A stretch of DNA of 64,000 nt, taken from NCBI GenBank assembly GCA_023101885.1, contig JALPQD010000633.1:565712-629711 (forward strand), written 5' to 3'. A program made the translations under genes and the position numbers. Shown here in pieces: positions 33,080 to 43,500 of the stretch; the first letter of the stretch is position 1; the number at the start of each line of letters is the position of its first letter. Below the pieces are notes generated by a model, which saw nothing but the letters and a program-made list of their open reading frames with translations, searched no databases and was not told the DNA's origin. The stretch comes from Typhlomys cinereus. Its lineage: Eukaryota; Chordata; Mammalia; Rodentia; Platacanthomyidae.

Positions 33080-34428
33080 TTCACCATCATCTGTTTTATT
33101 GCTTAGGAACCGAGCAGTCATTTCCAAAGGTCTCCGAGGAAGGACCCACAGCTGGAGCCCACAGGAGTCACTGCACGCTGGCACTCAGTGACCACGGTGC
33201 TCAGACTGGACCCTGGCGTGCAGGAGGCAAGGCTGGACTCCAGTGATTTCTAGGGAAACCAGCAGAAGTCGTGCCGCCACCCGTCCAGGAAATGTAGTGT
33301 TCAGAAGAAAATCAATAACACGCTGTGTTTCCTCAGCGGGCTCTGGCGCTCCCGTGGTGCCCAGTGCTGGGAGCGAGGAAGGGGACAGCCTGCGCCTGGC
33401 ATGGCCCCTGCTGCGCCCCCGCCAGCTGCACACAGCCCATGCTAGAAGCTATCCTGTGGGGAGTGGACAAGGCTACTTCTACTTCTCCCACGAGATTATA
33501 GTTTATGTAGGATACTTGGCACCATAAAACGTAACAAAAGACAGACAAAACAGTTTACAAAATTCTTAAAAGGTACACCCAGGCTAGCTATAAACTTCAC
33601 ATTCGGTTCTTAATATTACACAGAAAAAGGCAGAGGGGTGACAAGCGGCTAGTGTGGGTGTGCGCGGGGTCTCTCGCCCCCGGCACTGCTAATCCTGTCT
33701 CAGGAACGTGTACTGACAGACACGTCATCCAGCTAGACGGTGGTCTGCCTGCCGTGGGACACTCGTGGGACACTCGTGCGCTCACACTGGAAAGTATACT
33801 CAGCGTAAGTTTTGGTAAGGTTTATAAATTATTTTAAAAAGTATATATTTATATGTATTTATATATATAAAAATGGAAAGCAGCTGCAGTGTGATTCGGA
33901 CGCCATGTAACATGGCAGTAGAGTCAGACCTCGGGCCTCCGGCAAGAGCACGCATGGCAGCTATGCTGCCTGGCTGGTGCCGAGCGCCTCCTGGCAGAGG
34001 GATGCTGGGCACCTGGGTTCTTGATGGAGATGCCCCCCCAGACAGGTGTTGAGAATGGAAAACTGTGAAGTCTAAAGCACAGGCTCTCTGCTGTATATTA
34101 GAGTTTTGGCAACAGGACTGTGACTTACTTAAAAAAAACCCAATATGTCTACTTAACGTCACATAACAGATTGACAGTGAGGTATGTGTGGCTTTCCGGG
34201 GGTCCGGAGGCTGAAGCAAAGTGTGGGGCCGGCCGTCTAGCAGGTGGTGCTTGAGCGGGTTCCGATGCAGCTGTCAGGAGGATGAGTTCAGGACACTGCT
34301 ACGGGGTCTCCCGGAGGACCCTCTCGTGGCGCGGGCACTTCTTCCCTGCAGCAGAATTAGTAATTTGTTAAAGGAACAAACACCAGGAAAGCTTGGAAGG
34401 AGAAGAGGAGGAGCATATTTACCACCAG
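33080..34428 (-). promoter_or_regulatory. INPP5A: INPP5A 3' UTR and candidate poly(A) signals
   Basis: Non-coding sequence after the stop, AT-rich near 33,820-33,880. On the minus strand AATAAA lies at 33100-33095, giving a 3' UTR of ~1.35 kb; a second copy at 32684-32679 could serve a longer form. The 3' ends of NKX6-2 and INPP5A would then be ~1.0-1.4 kb apart, converging. Confidence 0.6.
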
Positions 34429-34509
34429 TCACTGCACGACACAACACTTGTGCACATGGGCATGAGGTTTACCTGCCCCAGGCGCCATTCGAAAGGCCAG
34501 GAACACGGG
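34429..34509 (-). CDS. INPP5A: INPP5A terminal exon, CVVQ prenylation motif
   Basis: Encodes PVFLAFRMAPGAGKPHAHVH, then KCCVVQ and TGA (34431-34429). CVVQ is a CaaX box; the enzyme is known to be farnesylated there. FRMAPG differs from human FRIMPG. The acceptor is TGCCACAG, and a run of 16 G on the transcript strand lies ~45-60 nt upstream. Confidence 0.97.
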   Translation of the reverse strand, partial: PVFLAFRMAPGAGKPHAHVHKCCVVQ

Positions 34510-37500
34510 CTGTGGCAGAAGAAAAGGAGGAGTCAGCAGGCACAGGCTGCTGCCCCCCCCCCCCCCCCGCCCCCAGCCCTTGGGTCTCCCAGCAGCTGGA
34601 ACTAGGCCCAGAGGAGGTGACAGCGCTAGCCCTGTGCTCAGGACATCGGCTGAGTCAGCCAGCTGGGACATGCTCTATGGAGGGTGGGGTCCAGATGCAA
34701 TCAAGGGGAATGGTTGAGTCAAGGACTTCCGAGAAGCCCAATACAGGGTGAGTGCCCATCTTTGGTGTGCATGCAGTGGGGTAAGCCCCAAATCCAGGGG
34801 TGGAGGCCCATCTTAGGTGTGCATGCGGTGATCCTGGCTTAGGCCTTGCCTGTGGAAGAAGTGGATTTGTCTAATTTGGCTGGAAAACGAGGCCGCACCT
34901 ATCACCTGCTGGAGGCTACTGGGGAGCGTGGGGCTGCCCTGGGCTGAGTGGGTTGAGGGGAGCAATGAGCAGACCTGGTTTGTAGGCCTGCATTTACCAC
35001 ACTCCCCTTGATGGGTGGCAGGGAGAGGACTTGGGTACGGCAAGTCCAGTGTATAGAGTGAAACAGAATTTCCTTCTACTGTGACTAATCATTCTGCCTT
35101 CTTCCTGCCTACGTACGCATCCACCCGAGTGTTTTATTAAAATCAAACAAGCACAGATCAACTTGGTCTGCCCCATGAAGCCAGACTCGAGGCAAGAGGT
35201 TGTCTCTCACTGCCCACCTTGCGGGTGTCCAGCCCCTGAACCCAGCACCTCGACGCGCACATCACCTTATGGTCTCCCATGCAGACGTTGGGCCCAATGT
35301 GATCGTAGGTGGCGACCTTCTCCTCGCTCTCCGACTGGAAGCAAACAGAGAAAGGGTGGTGTGGGGGGCTGGGTCAGTCGGGATCCTGCCGGCAGGTGAG
35401 AGGCAGGGGCTTCAGGGTGTCCTGGGATCCCAGAGGTGGGAAGGGACTGTCCCAGGCAGGCCTGGGGTCTGATGCAGCTGCTGAGGGACCACGCGTCTAG
35501 AGGTCAAGAGGACAGAGTTCAGGAGTCCCCGGGCAATGGCGCACAGGCCCCACTCTGGAGTTGCTCTTCGGCTGGGCACTCATCGTTTCCCGGCCTGCTC
35601 TATTAACCCGAGCACAAGGCCGTGTGTGCATATTAATTAACTGCTCTCCACACTTCCCTCGCGGGGTCTGACCCTTGACTGTGGGCACAGTGGTACTTGG
35701 TTGCTCATCAGTCAGCTCTGACCGGGCTGGACTTTCATATCTGCCGATGAAGCGTCCGAGACAATCAAGTTAAAACGGAATTATCTTTAATGCAGTAGGG
35801 AGCGAGGTCAGGTGTGCTTTCCGGCATGGTCACCTGCCAGAAAGCACCAAAACACAACCTTCAGCCCCGCAAGTTCCCACACTCGCCCACCTCAGGAGCG
35901 CGAGGCTGCCTCCACAGAAGTGGGGGGACATCCATCAAATTCTGCGAGGTAATTTAGAAAGGCAGCATAAAATCTTGGGCTTTCGGCTGTGCAATCTTTG
36001 GACAGATAAACAAATGACAGTGACGTGCGGTGGGATGCGGCGCACCTCGCTGCGCGCCCGTCACCGAGGCCCCGGCAGCGCCTGCCTAGCGTTTCAGGGC
36101 TCAGGCAGCGGAACAGAACATGATGAGGGGCGTCAGAGTGTAGCCTGATGGATGGCACTGTGTGCCCCCCCGGAATGCCCATGGGCAGACAAGGAGAGCC
36201 TGAGGGAATTCAGCCATGGAGCCTCATTCGCTGCCTGAATGAGGAGTGCAGCGCAGTCTTGCACTGTGGCTTTGGCACGAGGGTCCTGGGTCTGCAGACC
36301 CAGATGTGGCAGCAGGTGCAGCTCCCTCCCTGCCCTCCTCCAGCTGTGCCCGGCTCTCTGCACAGCCTCCAGGCTTCAGCCCGAGAATCTCAGAAGCAAC
36401 AAGTGTGTGACCTCAGCTTCTCTCCACCTCCGTCCCTGGCTGTGTGTGGAGAGGGGAGGAGGCTCGCCGCGGTCACTGTGGGCCTCTGCTGTCTGCCCAA
36501 CCTTCCCTGCCGTCCCCAGGGAGCAATGGGCCAGCCAGGCCAGAGCTGCTGAGGCTTGAAGCTCTGGAGTGGTTTTGCTCCAAGACAGCCTTGCCTCAGT
36601 GGGCAAATGCTGCCTTGAGGCTAGGGGGTCGTGCTGTTGGCCACGGCTGCTCCCCCAGTTCCGCAGGCTCAAGGTGCTCCGGGCTAAGACTTTACCTCCA
36701 TCCCTGCTTGCCTGCCACTCCTGCCACCGTCAGGCCTGGCTCGGGCTGCACCTGGTGCTCTGGGAGGAACAGTGAGGACGCTGGGATCTGGTGGAGCCAA
36801 GACCCCCGAGCCTAGGCACGAGCCTTCAGGACTGACTGCTCAGTGTGGGTGATGAGTTCTGGCTCAGGGACAGTCGGGACAGCTCAGGAGAACTGCAAGC
36901 AGCCCAGGATGCGGGCTGGTCTGAGGGGCTCCAGGCCCCAGCTTGGGTGAAGTGGCGAAACAGGAGAGCGCTCCACCTGTCTCCTGCTTCCCCATCAGGC
37001 CCACGACCTGGTGGCAGCTCAGCACACACTCGGGCAGGGCCTGCGTTTCCTGCTGGGTTTCCCAGAGCTGAGAGAAGTAATTCAGACTCTTTTGGAAAAC
37101 AAACAAAACTTCATTATATTACAATGTGGGAACTGAAAACCCTGGAAATCACATGGAATCTAAAAATTCTTCAACCCAAGGCCCTGTGGGATGTACCCTC
37201 AACCTGCTAGACAGACCTGCACTATTTCCACCCTGCTTACAGCCTCTGGGGTGCTGTACCTCCAGTTATATCCCACTGGTGGGCATGTCTGTGTGCTTCA
37301 ACTCTGGACCACAGTGGTGCCCACCAGGCTGAATGCCAACTGGTGATACCAAGTACTTCATTCAGTTCACCTTAGGACCTCGTGATTCTTCTAACCTAGG
37401 CTGGGGGGTCCCACTGCTCTGAGACCAACTCCTGCTGCCCCTCCCAGTGCCTGACCCGAGGCTCCCTTTACCTTGAGAACCAGCTCTTTGGCCGACAGGG

Positions 37501-40500
37501 ACATAAGGATGCGATCGCACCAGGCGGGGCACCGAGTGTTCATGTACTGTTCGCCCTGGCTGGAGTCCTCGCTGTATGGGTAGCTGTGGAGACAGGCACG
37601 TGAAGGTCCTCAGTTCTGAAGGGAAGGATGTACCGCCCAGGAAACAGAGAGGTTCTGCCACACAAAGTCAAACTCTCAACAGCTCACATCAGTCAGCTCT
37701 GCCGGCATCTACACAGAAAGTGGTCAGCTCCCCCTGCTGCTGCTCCAGCCAGGGTTCCCATCTTGGAAAAGAGGGGGTTCCAGTGTCCAGGCCAAGATTT
37801 AGGCTTATCACATAGAGGAGTGTTGCTGCCCCTGGCAACATCCTGGCTAGCTCTCCCTCAGTGCTGGCTTCTCTCCCTCAGTGCTGACTGCTCTCCCTCA
37901 GTGCTGGCTGCTCTCCCTCAGTGCTGACTGCTCTCCCTCAGTGCTGACTGCTCTCCCTCAGTGCTGGCTCCTCTCCCTCAGTGCTGGCTTCTCTCCCTCA
38001 GTGCTGGCTCCTCTACCTCAGTGCTGACTGCTCTCCCTCAGTGCTGGCTCCTCTACCTCAGTGCTGGCTTGTTCTCCCTCAGTGCTGGCTTCTCTCCCTC
38101 AGTGCTGGCTTCTCTCCCTCAGTGCTGGCTTGTTCTCCCTCAGTGCTGGCTCCTCTACCTCAGTGCTGGCTGCTCTACCTCAGTGCTGGCTGCTCTCCCT
38201 CAGTGCTGGCTGCTCTACCTCAGTGCTGGCTCCTCTACCTCAGTGCTGGCTCCTCTACCTCAGTGCTGGCTGCTCTACCTCAGTGCTGGCTCCTCTACCT
38301 CAGTGCTGGCTGCTCTCCCTCAGTGCTGGCTGCTCTACCTCAGTGCTGGCTCCTCTCCCTCAGTGCTGGCTGCTCTACCTCAGTGCTGGCTGCTCTCCCT
38401 CAGTGCTGGCTCCTCTACCTCAGTGCTGGCTCCTCTACCTCAGTGCTGGCTCCTCTCCCTCAGTGCTGGCTCCTCTACCTCAGTGCTGGCTGCTCTACCT
38501 CAGTGCTGGCTCCTCTCCCTCAGTGCTGGCTTCTCTCCCTCAGTGCGGTCCTCTACTCAGTGCTGGTGCTCTACCTCCCGTGCTGGCTTCTCTCCCTCAG
38601 TTGCTGGGCTCTACCTCAGTGCTGGCTCCTCTCCCTCAGTGCTGGCTTCTCTCCCTCAGTGCTGACTGCTCTACCTCAGTGCTAGCTCCTCTCCCTCAGT
38701 GCTGGCTCCTCTACCTCAGTGCTGGCTGCTCTACCTCAGTGCTGGCTCCTCTCCCTCAGTGCTGGCTCCTCTCCCTCAGTGCTGGCTTCTCTACCTCAGT
38801 GCTGGCTCCTCTCCCTCAGTGCTGGCTGCTCTACCTCAGTGCTGGCTCCTCTACCTCAGTGCTGGCTTCTCTACCTCAGTGCTGGCTCCTCTCCCTCAGT
38901 GCTGGCTCCTCTCCCTCAGTGCTGGCTTCTCTACCTCAGTGCTGGCTCCTCTCCCTCAGTGCTGGCTGCTCTACCTCAGTGCTGGCTCCTCTACCTCAGT
39001 GCTGGCTCCTCTACCTCAGTGCTGGCTCCTCTCCCTCAGTGCTGGCTTCTCTCCCTCAGTGCTGGCTCCTCTACCTCAGTGCTGGCTGCTCTACCTCAGT
39101 GCTGGCTGCTCTACCTCAGTGCTGGCTTGTTCTACGTCAGTGCTGGCTCCTCTCCCTCAGTGCTGGCTCCTCTACCTCAGTGCTGGCTCCTCTCCCTCAG
39201 TGCTGGCTGCTCTCCCTCAGTGCTGGCTCCTCTACCTCAGTGCTGGCTGCTCTCCCTCAGTGCTGGCTCCTCTACCTCAGTGCTGGCTTGTTCTACCTCA
39301 GTGCTGGCTCCTCTACCTCAGTGCTGGCTCCTCTACCTCAGTGCTGGCTCCTCTACCTCAGTGCTGGCTCCTCTACCTCAGTGCTGGCTCCTCTACCTCA
39401 GTGCTGGCTGCTCTACCTCAGTGCTGGCTGCTCTACCTCAGTGCTGGCTCCTCTACCTCAGTGCTGGCTCCTCTACCTCAGTGCTGGCTCCTCTACCTCA
39501 GTGCTGGCTCCTCTACCTCAGTGCTGGCTCCTCTACCTCAGTGCTGGCTCCTCTACCTCAGTGCTGGCTCCTCTACCTCAGTGCTGGCTCCTCTCCCTCA
39601 GTGCTGGCTTCTCTCCCTCAGTGCTGGCTTGTTCTCCCTCAGTGCTGGCTTCTCTCCCTCAGTGCTGGCTCCTCTACCTCAGTGCTGACTGCTCTCCCTC
39701 AGTGCTGGCTGCTCTACCTCAGTGCTGGCTCCTCTACCTCAGTGCTGGCTCCTCTACCTCAGTGCTGGCTCTACCTCAGTGCTGGCTGCTCTCCCTCAGT
39801 GCTGGCTTCTCTCCCTCAGTGCTGGCTCCTCTACCTCAGTGCTGGCTGCTCTCCCTCAGTGCTGGCTCCTCTACCTCAGTGCTGGCTCCTCTACCTCAGT
39901 GCTGGCTGCTCTCCCTCAGTGCTGGCTGCTCTCCCTCAGTGCTGGCTGCTCTACCTCAGTGCTGGCTGCTCTACCTCAGTGCTGGCTGCTCTACCTCAGT
40001 GCTGGCTGCTCTACCTCAGTGCTGGCTGCTCTCCCTCAGTGCTGACTTGCTCTCCCTCAGTGCTGGCTCCTCTGAGACTTCCCAGGCTCCACTTTCCAGG
40101 GCTGGGATTTTACGTCACTGTCACATCTCGCCAACCTTTTTACAGGGGATCTGAACTGCTTGCAAGGCAAAAACCCCTGAGCCACATCCCCAGCTTAACG
40201 TCTCAAATTTGGCTAAAATCAAAGTCTATGTAACTCCCAACACAAAATGGTCATTTTAAATAGAATCTGTGCAGTTCAATTATATCACATGGGCATTTTA
40301 AAGAACAATCCATAGTTTCTATGCATCACACAAGTGTTCTAAAGAATGCTAATTTCCCATACTTTATTTCATAACTAAAGTAAATGCCTCATCCTATTTT
40401 CATACATTCCAACAGTAACCTTGCTTAAGTGTTGCCCCATCTCCTCCAGCCATGAGCTATGAAAACGAAGCACAGGCCAATGGGAGAATCTCACTGCAAG

Positions 40501-43500
40501 CACACAGCATGGGGCTCCCTGAGGCCCAGGCAGCTGCTGCACCAGTGGTACTGCAGCTGCTTGCGCTGCAGGATGGGGCTGCGTGGTCTGCCTGGCTTTC
40601 AAAATGAGACACATACTCATCTCTAAGTACAAGCCCTACACACAAGTCCAAAACCCATGTGATGAGACCAGAGGGAGAGGGGCAAAGGCTGCAGCCACAG
40701 GTGGGCTACAGTGGTGTCACAGTACGTACAGGTGTCCAGTTTATGGTTGAGGGTTTGAGCTCCGGGCACATTTGTAGAAAAATAGTAGTTAAGCCCAGAG
40801 GAAAGCTGCAGGAGATAGTCTGGTGGATGGGAAAGACCCAGCCCATGACGGAGGTACTAGTCCCCGGGCAGGTGAATAAAGTGGAAGGAGCTGTTTGAGA
40901 ACGTGGCATCCTTGTGTACACTTGGCCAGACATGCTGGTCTGGCAAGCAAGCATCGTCCCTGTCTCAGTCGCTCTGTGGTGTGGCCAGTTCCCTCGGCCC
41001 CTTGGTGATGATGGTGACTGCTCTCCTGCCGAGCTGGACTAACTTAACTGGTAATAAACACCTTGTTCCCTTAAGCTGTTTGGTGATTTTATAAGCAATG
41101 CTGCAGGCAAACTGCTAAGTGGTGTGGGCTGCAGCCCTCCAGTGGCTGCGTTGCAGCAGGAAGTTCGCTGCTCTGATATGACTTTGATGGAGAGGTTGTC
41201 AACCTCTCCCCAACTCGCTTAGGCGGCAGCCAAGGAGAAAAAGCATCTTCATCTGCTGTCTGCCTCAGTCGTTCGCCAGGATGCCAGCTTGCTGGCTCCT
41301 CTGCTGGGATGTACTGAGACTGTAGTTCAGGGACGAGGTCTCAGCAGACCATGTGGCTCTGCTGCTGCCTGCTGTGCCTCTGGCCTGGCACTTTCCGTCC
41401 AGGAAAAGCCTGATGAGGCCTAACCTACAAAGCATCATTGGGAGGTACCGACCTGGGGGGAGACAGGATAGAACCAGCGTGCTCTTCCTTTTCTTGGGGG
41501 GAGACAGGATAGAACCAGTGTGCGCTTCCTTTTCTTGGGGGGAGACAGGATAGAACCAGCGTGCTCTTCCTTTTCTTGGGGGGAGACAGGATAGAACCAG
41601 CGTGCTCTTCCTTTTCTTGGGGGGAGACAGGATAGAACCAGCGTGCGCTTACTTTTCTTGGGGGGAGACAGGATAGAACCAGCGTGCTCTTCCTTTTCTT
41701 GGGGGGAGACAGGATAGAACCAGTGTGCTCTTCCTTTTCTTGGGGGGAGACAGGATAGAACCAGTGTGCTCTTCCTTTTCTTGGGGGGAGACAGGATAGA
41801 ACCAGCGTGCTCTTCCTTTTCTTGGGGGGAGACAGGATAGAACCGGTGTGCTCTTCCTTTTCTTGGGGTCTCCTGTTGCTCAGATTGCCCCTGAACATGC
41901 CAAGGGTGGCCTTGACCCCTCTCTTCCTGCTTTTACCCCCCAGTGATGGGATTGTGGGTGTGCTCTGTCGGTCGCCATCTTGTACCCAACAAGGACTCCG
42001 ATGCTTGTCATTACTTCACAGGATGCCAGCCTCTGAAGGGCACATGCCCACCTGAAGACTTGGCTCAAGGCTGCACCACCCCGAGGCCAACACCAGTGTG
42101 AACGCTGATTCTGAGTGTGGCCATTACCAGGAGCGCCCAGTGAGTCTGCGGACAGGTGCGTCCTTTCCAGGGACACTGCAGGACGTGCGTGCTCGCCCTT
42201 GACCCAGCAGGTGGGAGCTGCAGGAGACATGGGGACCCGATGGGTGTTCGATGCCTGGACACTCCAGGAGCACAGGACGGCTGAGGTCGCGGCGCGGGCA
42301 GCCTGCGCGTCCCTAGCTCCGGAAGGACCGCGTGGGACCTGGTTGCTGGGGGCAAGCCCACAGGTTAAGGAGTGTCCTGGCTGCTGAAGGCAGCACCTCG
42401 GCTCCACAGCCTGGACTGTTTGCTGTGGGATGCCCCCGTGGGGTGCTCCCTGGTACCCCAAGAACACGTGCGGCAGGCTCTGGTCTAGCTGGCTCTCGGG
42501 CGCCAGTGTGCGCAGACTTGTTCTGCCTTCATCCCAGGCCGCTCAGCGGAGACCCGGCTGCGATGATGAACAGCGGAGCTGTGCGCCCACTTATCGCAGC
42601 GCGCCCACTTATCGCAGCAAACCTGTGCGCGGCATGGGGCAGGACAAGCCGGCCCTATCTCGCCTCGTGCAGCTCCGGGAATACTCGTCATAATTAATTG
42701 CAGTGCTGATAAAATTAACAATTGCCCACCTGTGTTCCGCCGGCCACCTCCCTTCCTCCTGGCCCCTCGCACTCCGTCAGGATGTGGGCCGCGGTCCCTT
42801 TGCTGGCCGACTGTTTGCTCGCGGTCGGCCCGGCCCTGGTGGCGAGGCTGGGCCTGGATAGCGTTGCCATGGGCCCGGGGCCGCACCGGGAAGCAGAAAG
42901 CCTGCTGTGTTGGAAAGTCTGGCAGGGCAGCCCAGGGCAGTGGCTGCGGCTGGTGTGGGCTACCCCTGCCGCCGGGACCACAGGTGAGTGAGCTGGTGGA
43001 GGTCTTCGGGTGCACAGAGGTCACCCTTCAGAGGAAGGGGACACCGGGAGGGCGGAGTCCCACTGTCCCAAGTGTCTTGGGCCAAAGGGCGAAAGGTTAC
43101 CTGCCCCCAGCCCCGTGCCCTCTTGTGGCTAGTGATGTCGCATCTCTCAGGCCCGCGTCATGGCAGGGGTGTGCCTAGGGGCATGTCTACATGCACAGAG
43201 GGTTCTAGATACTACAGGGAACAGACACTAGGATTCAAATCTATCAGCTGTTACTGAAATGCCTGAACATGAGAGGAAGGGAGAGAGAAAAGAGAGGAGA
43301 GAGGAGAAGAGAGAGGAGAAGAGAGGAGAGAGAGAGGAGAGAGGGGAGAGAGGGCAGAGAGAGAGGAGAGAGGAAGGAGATGGAGGAGAGAGAGGGGAGA
43401 GGAAAGAGGAGAGGAGAGAGAGAGGAAAGAAGAGAAAAGGAGAGAGAGAGGAGAGGGGAGAGAAGAGAGGAGAGAGAGGAGAGAAGGGGAGAGAAGAGAG

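Noticed and set aside
37961..40233. 697-codon frame of repeated LPQCWLLYLSAG
   Set aside because: A 20-bp unit cycles through all three frames every 60 nt without a stop. It lies antisense in an INPP5A intron, with no start context or homology.
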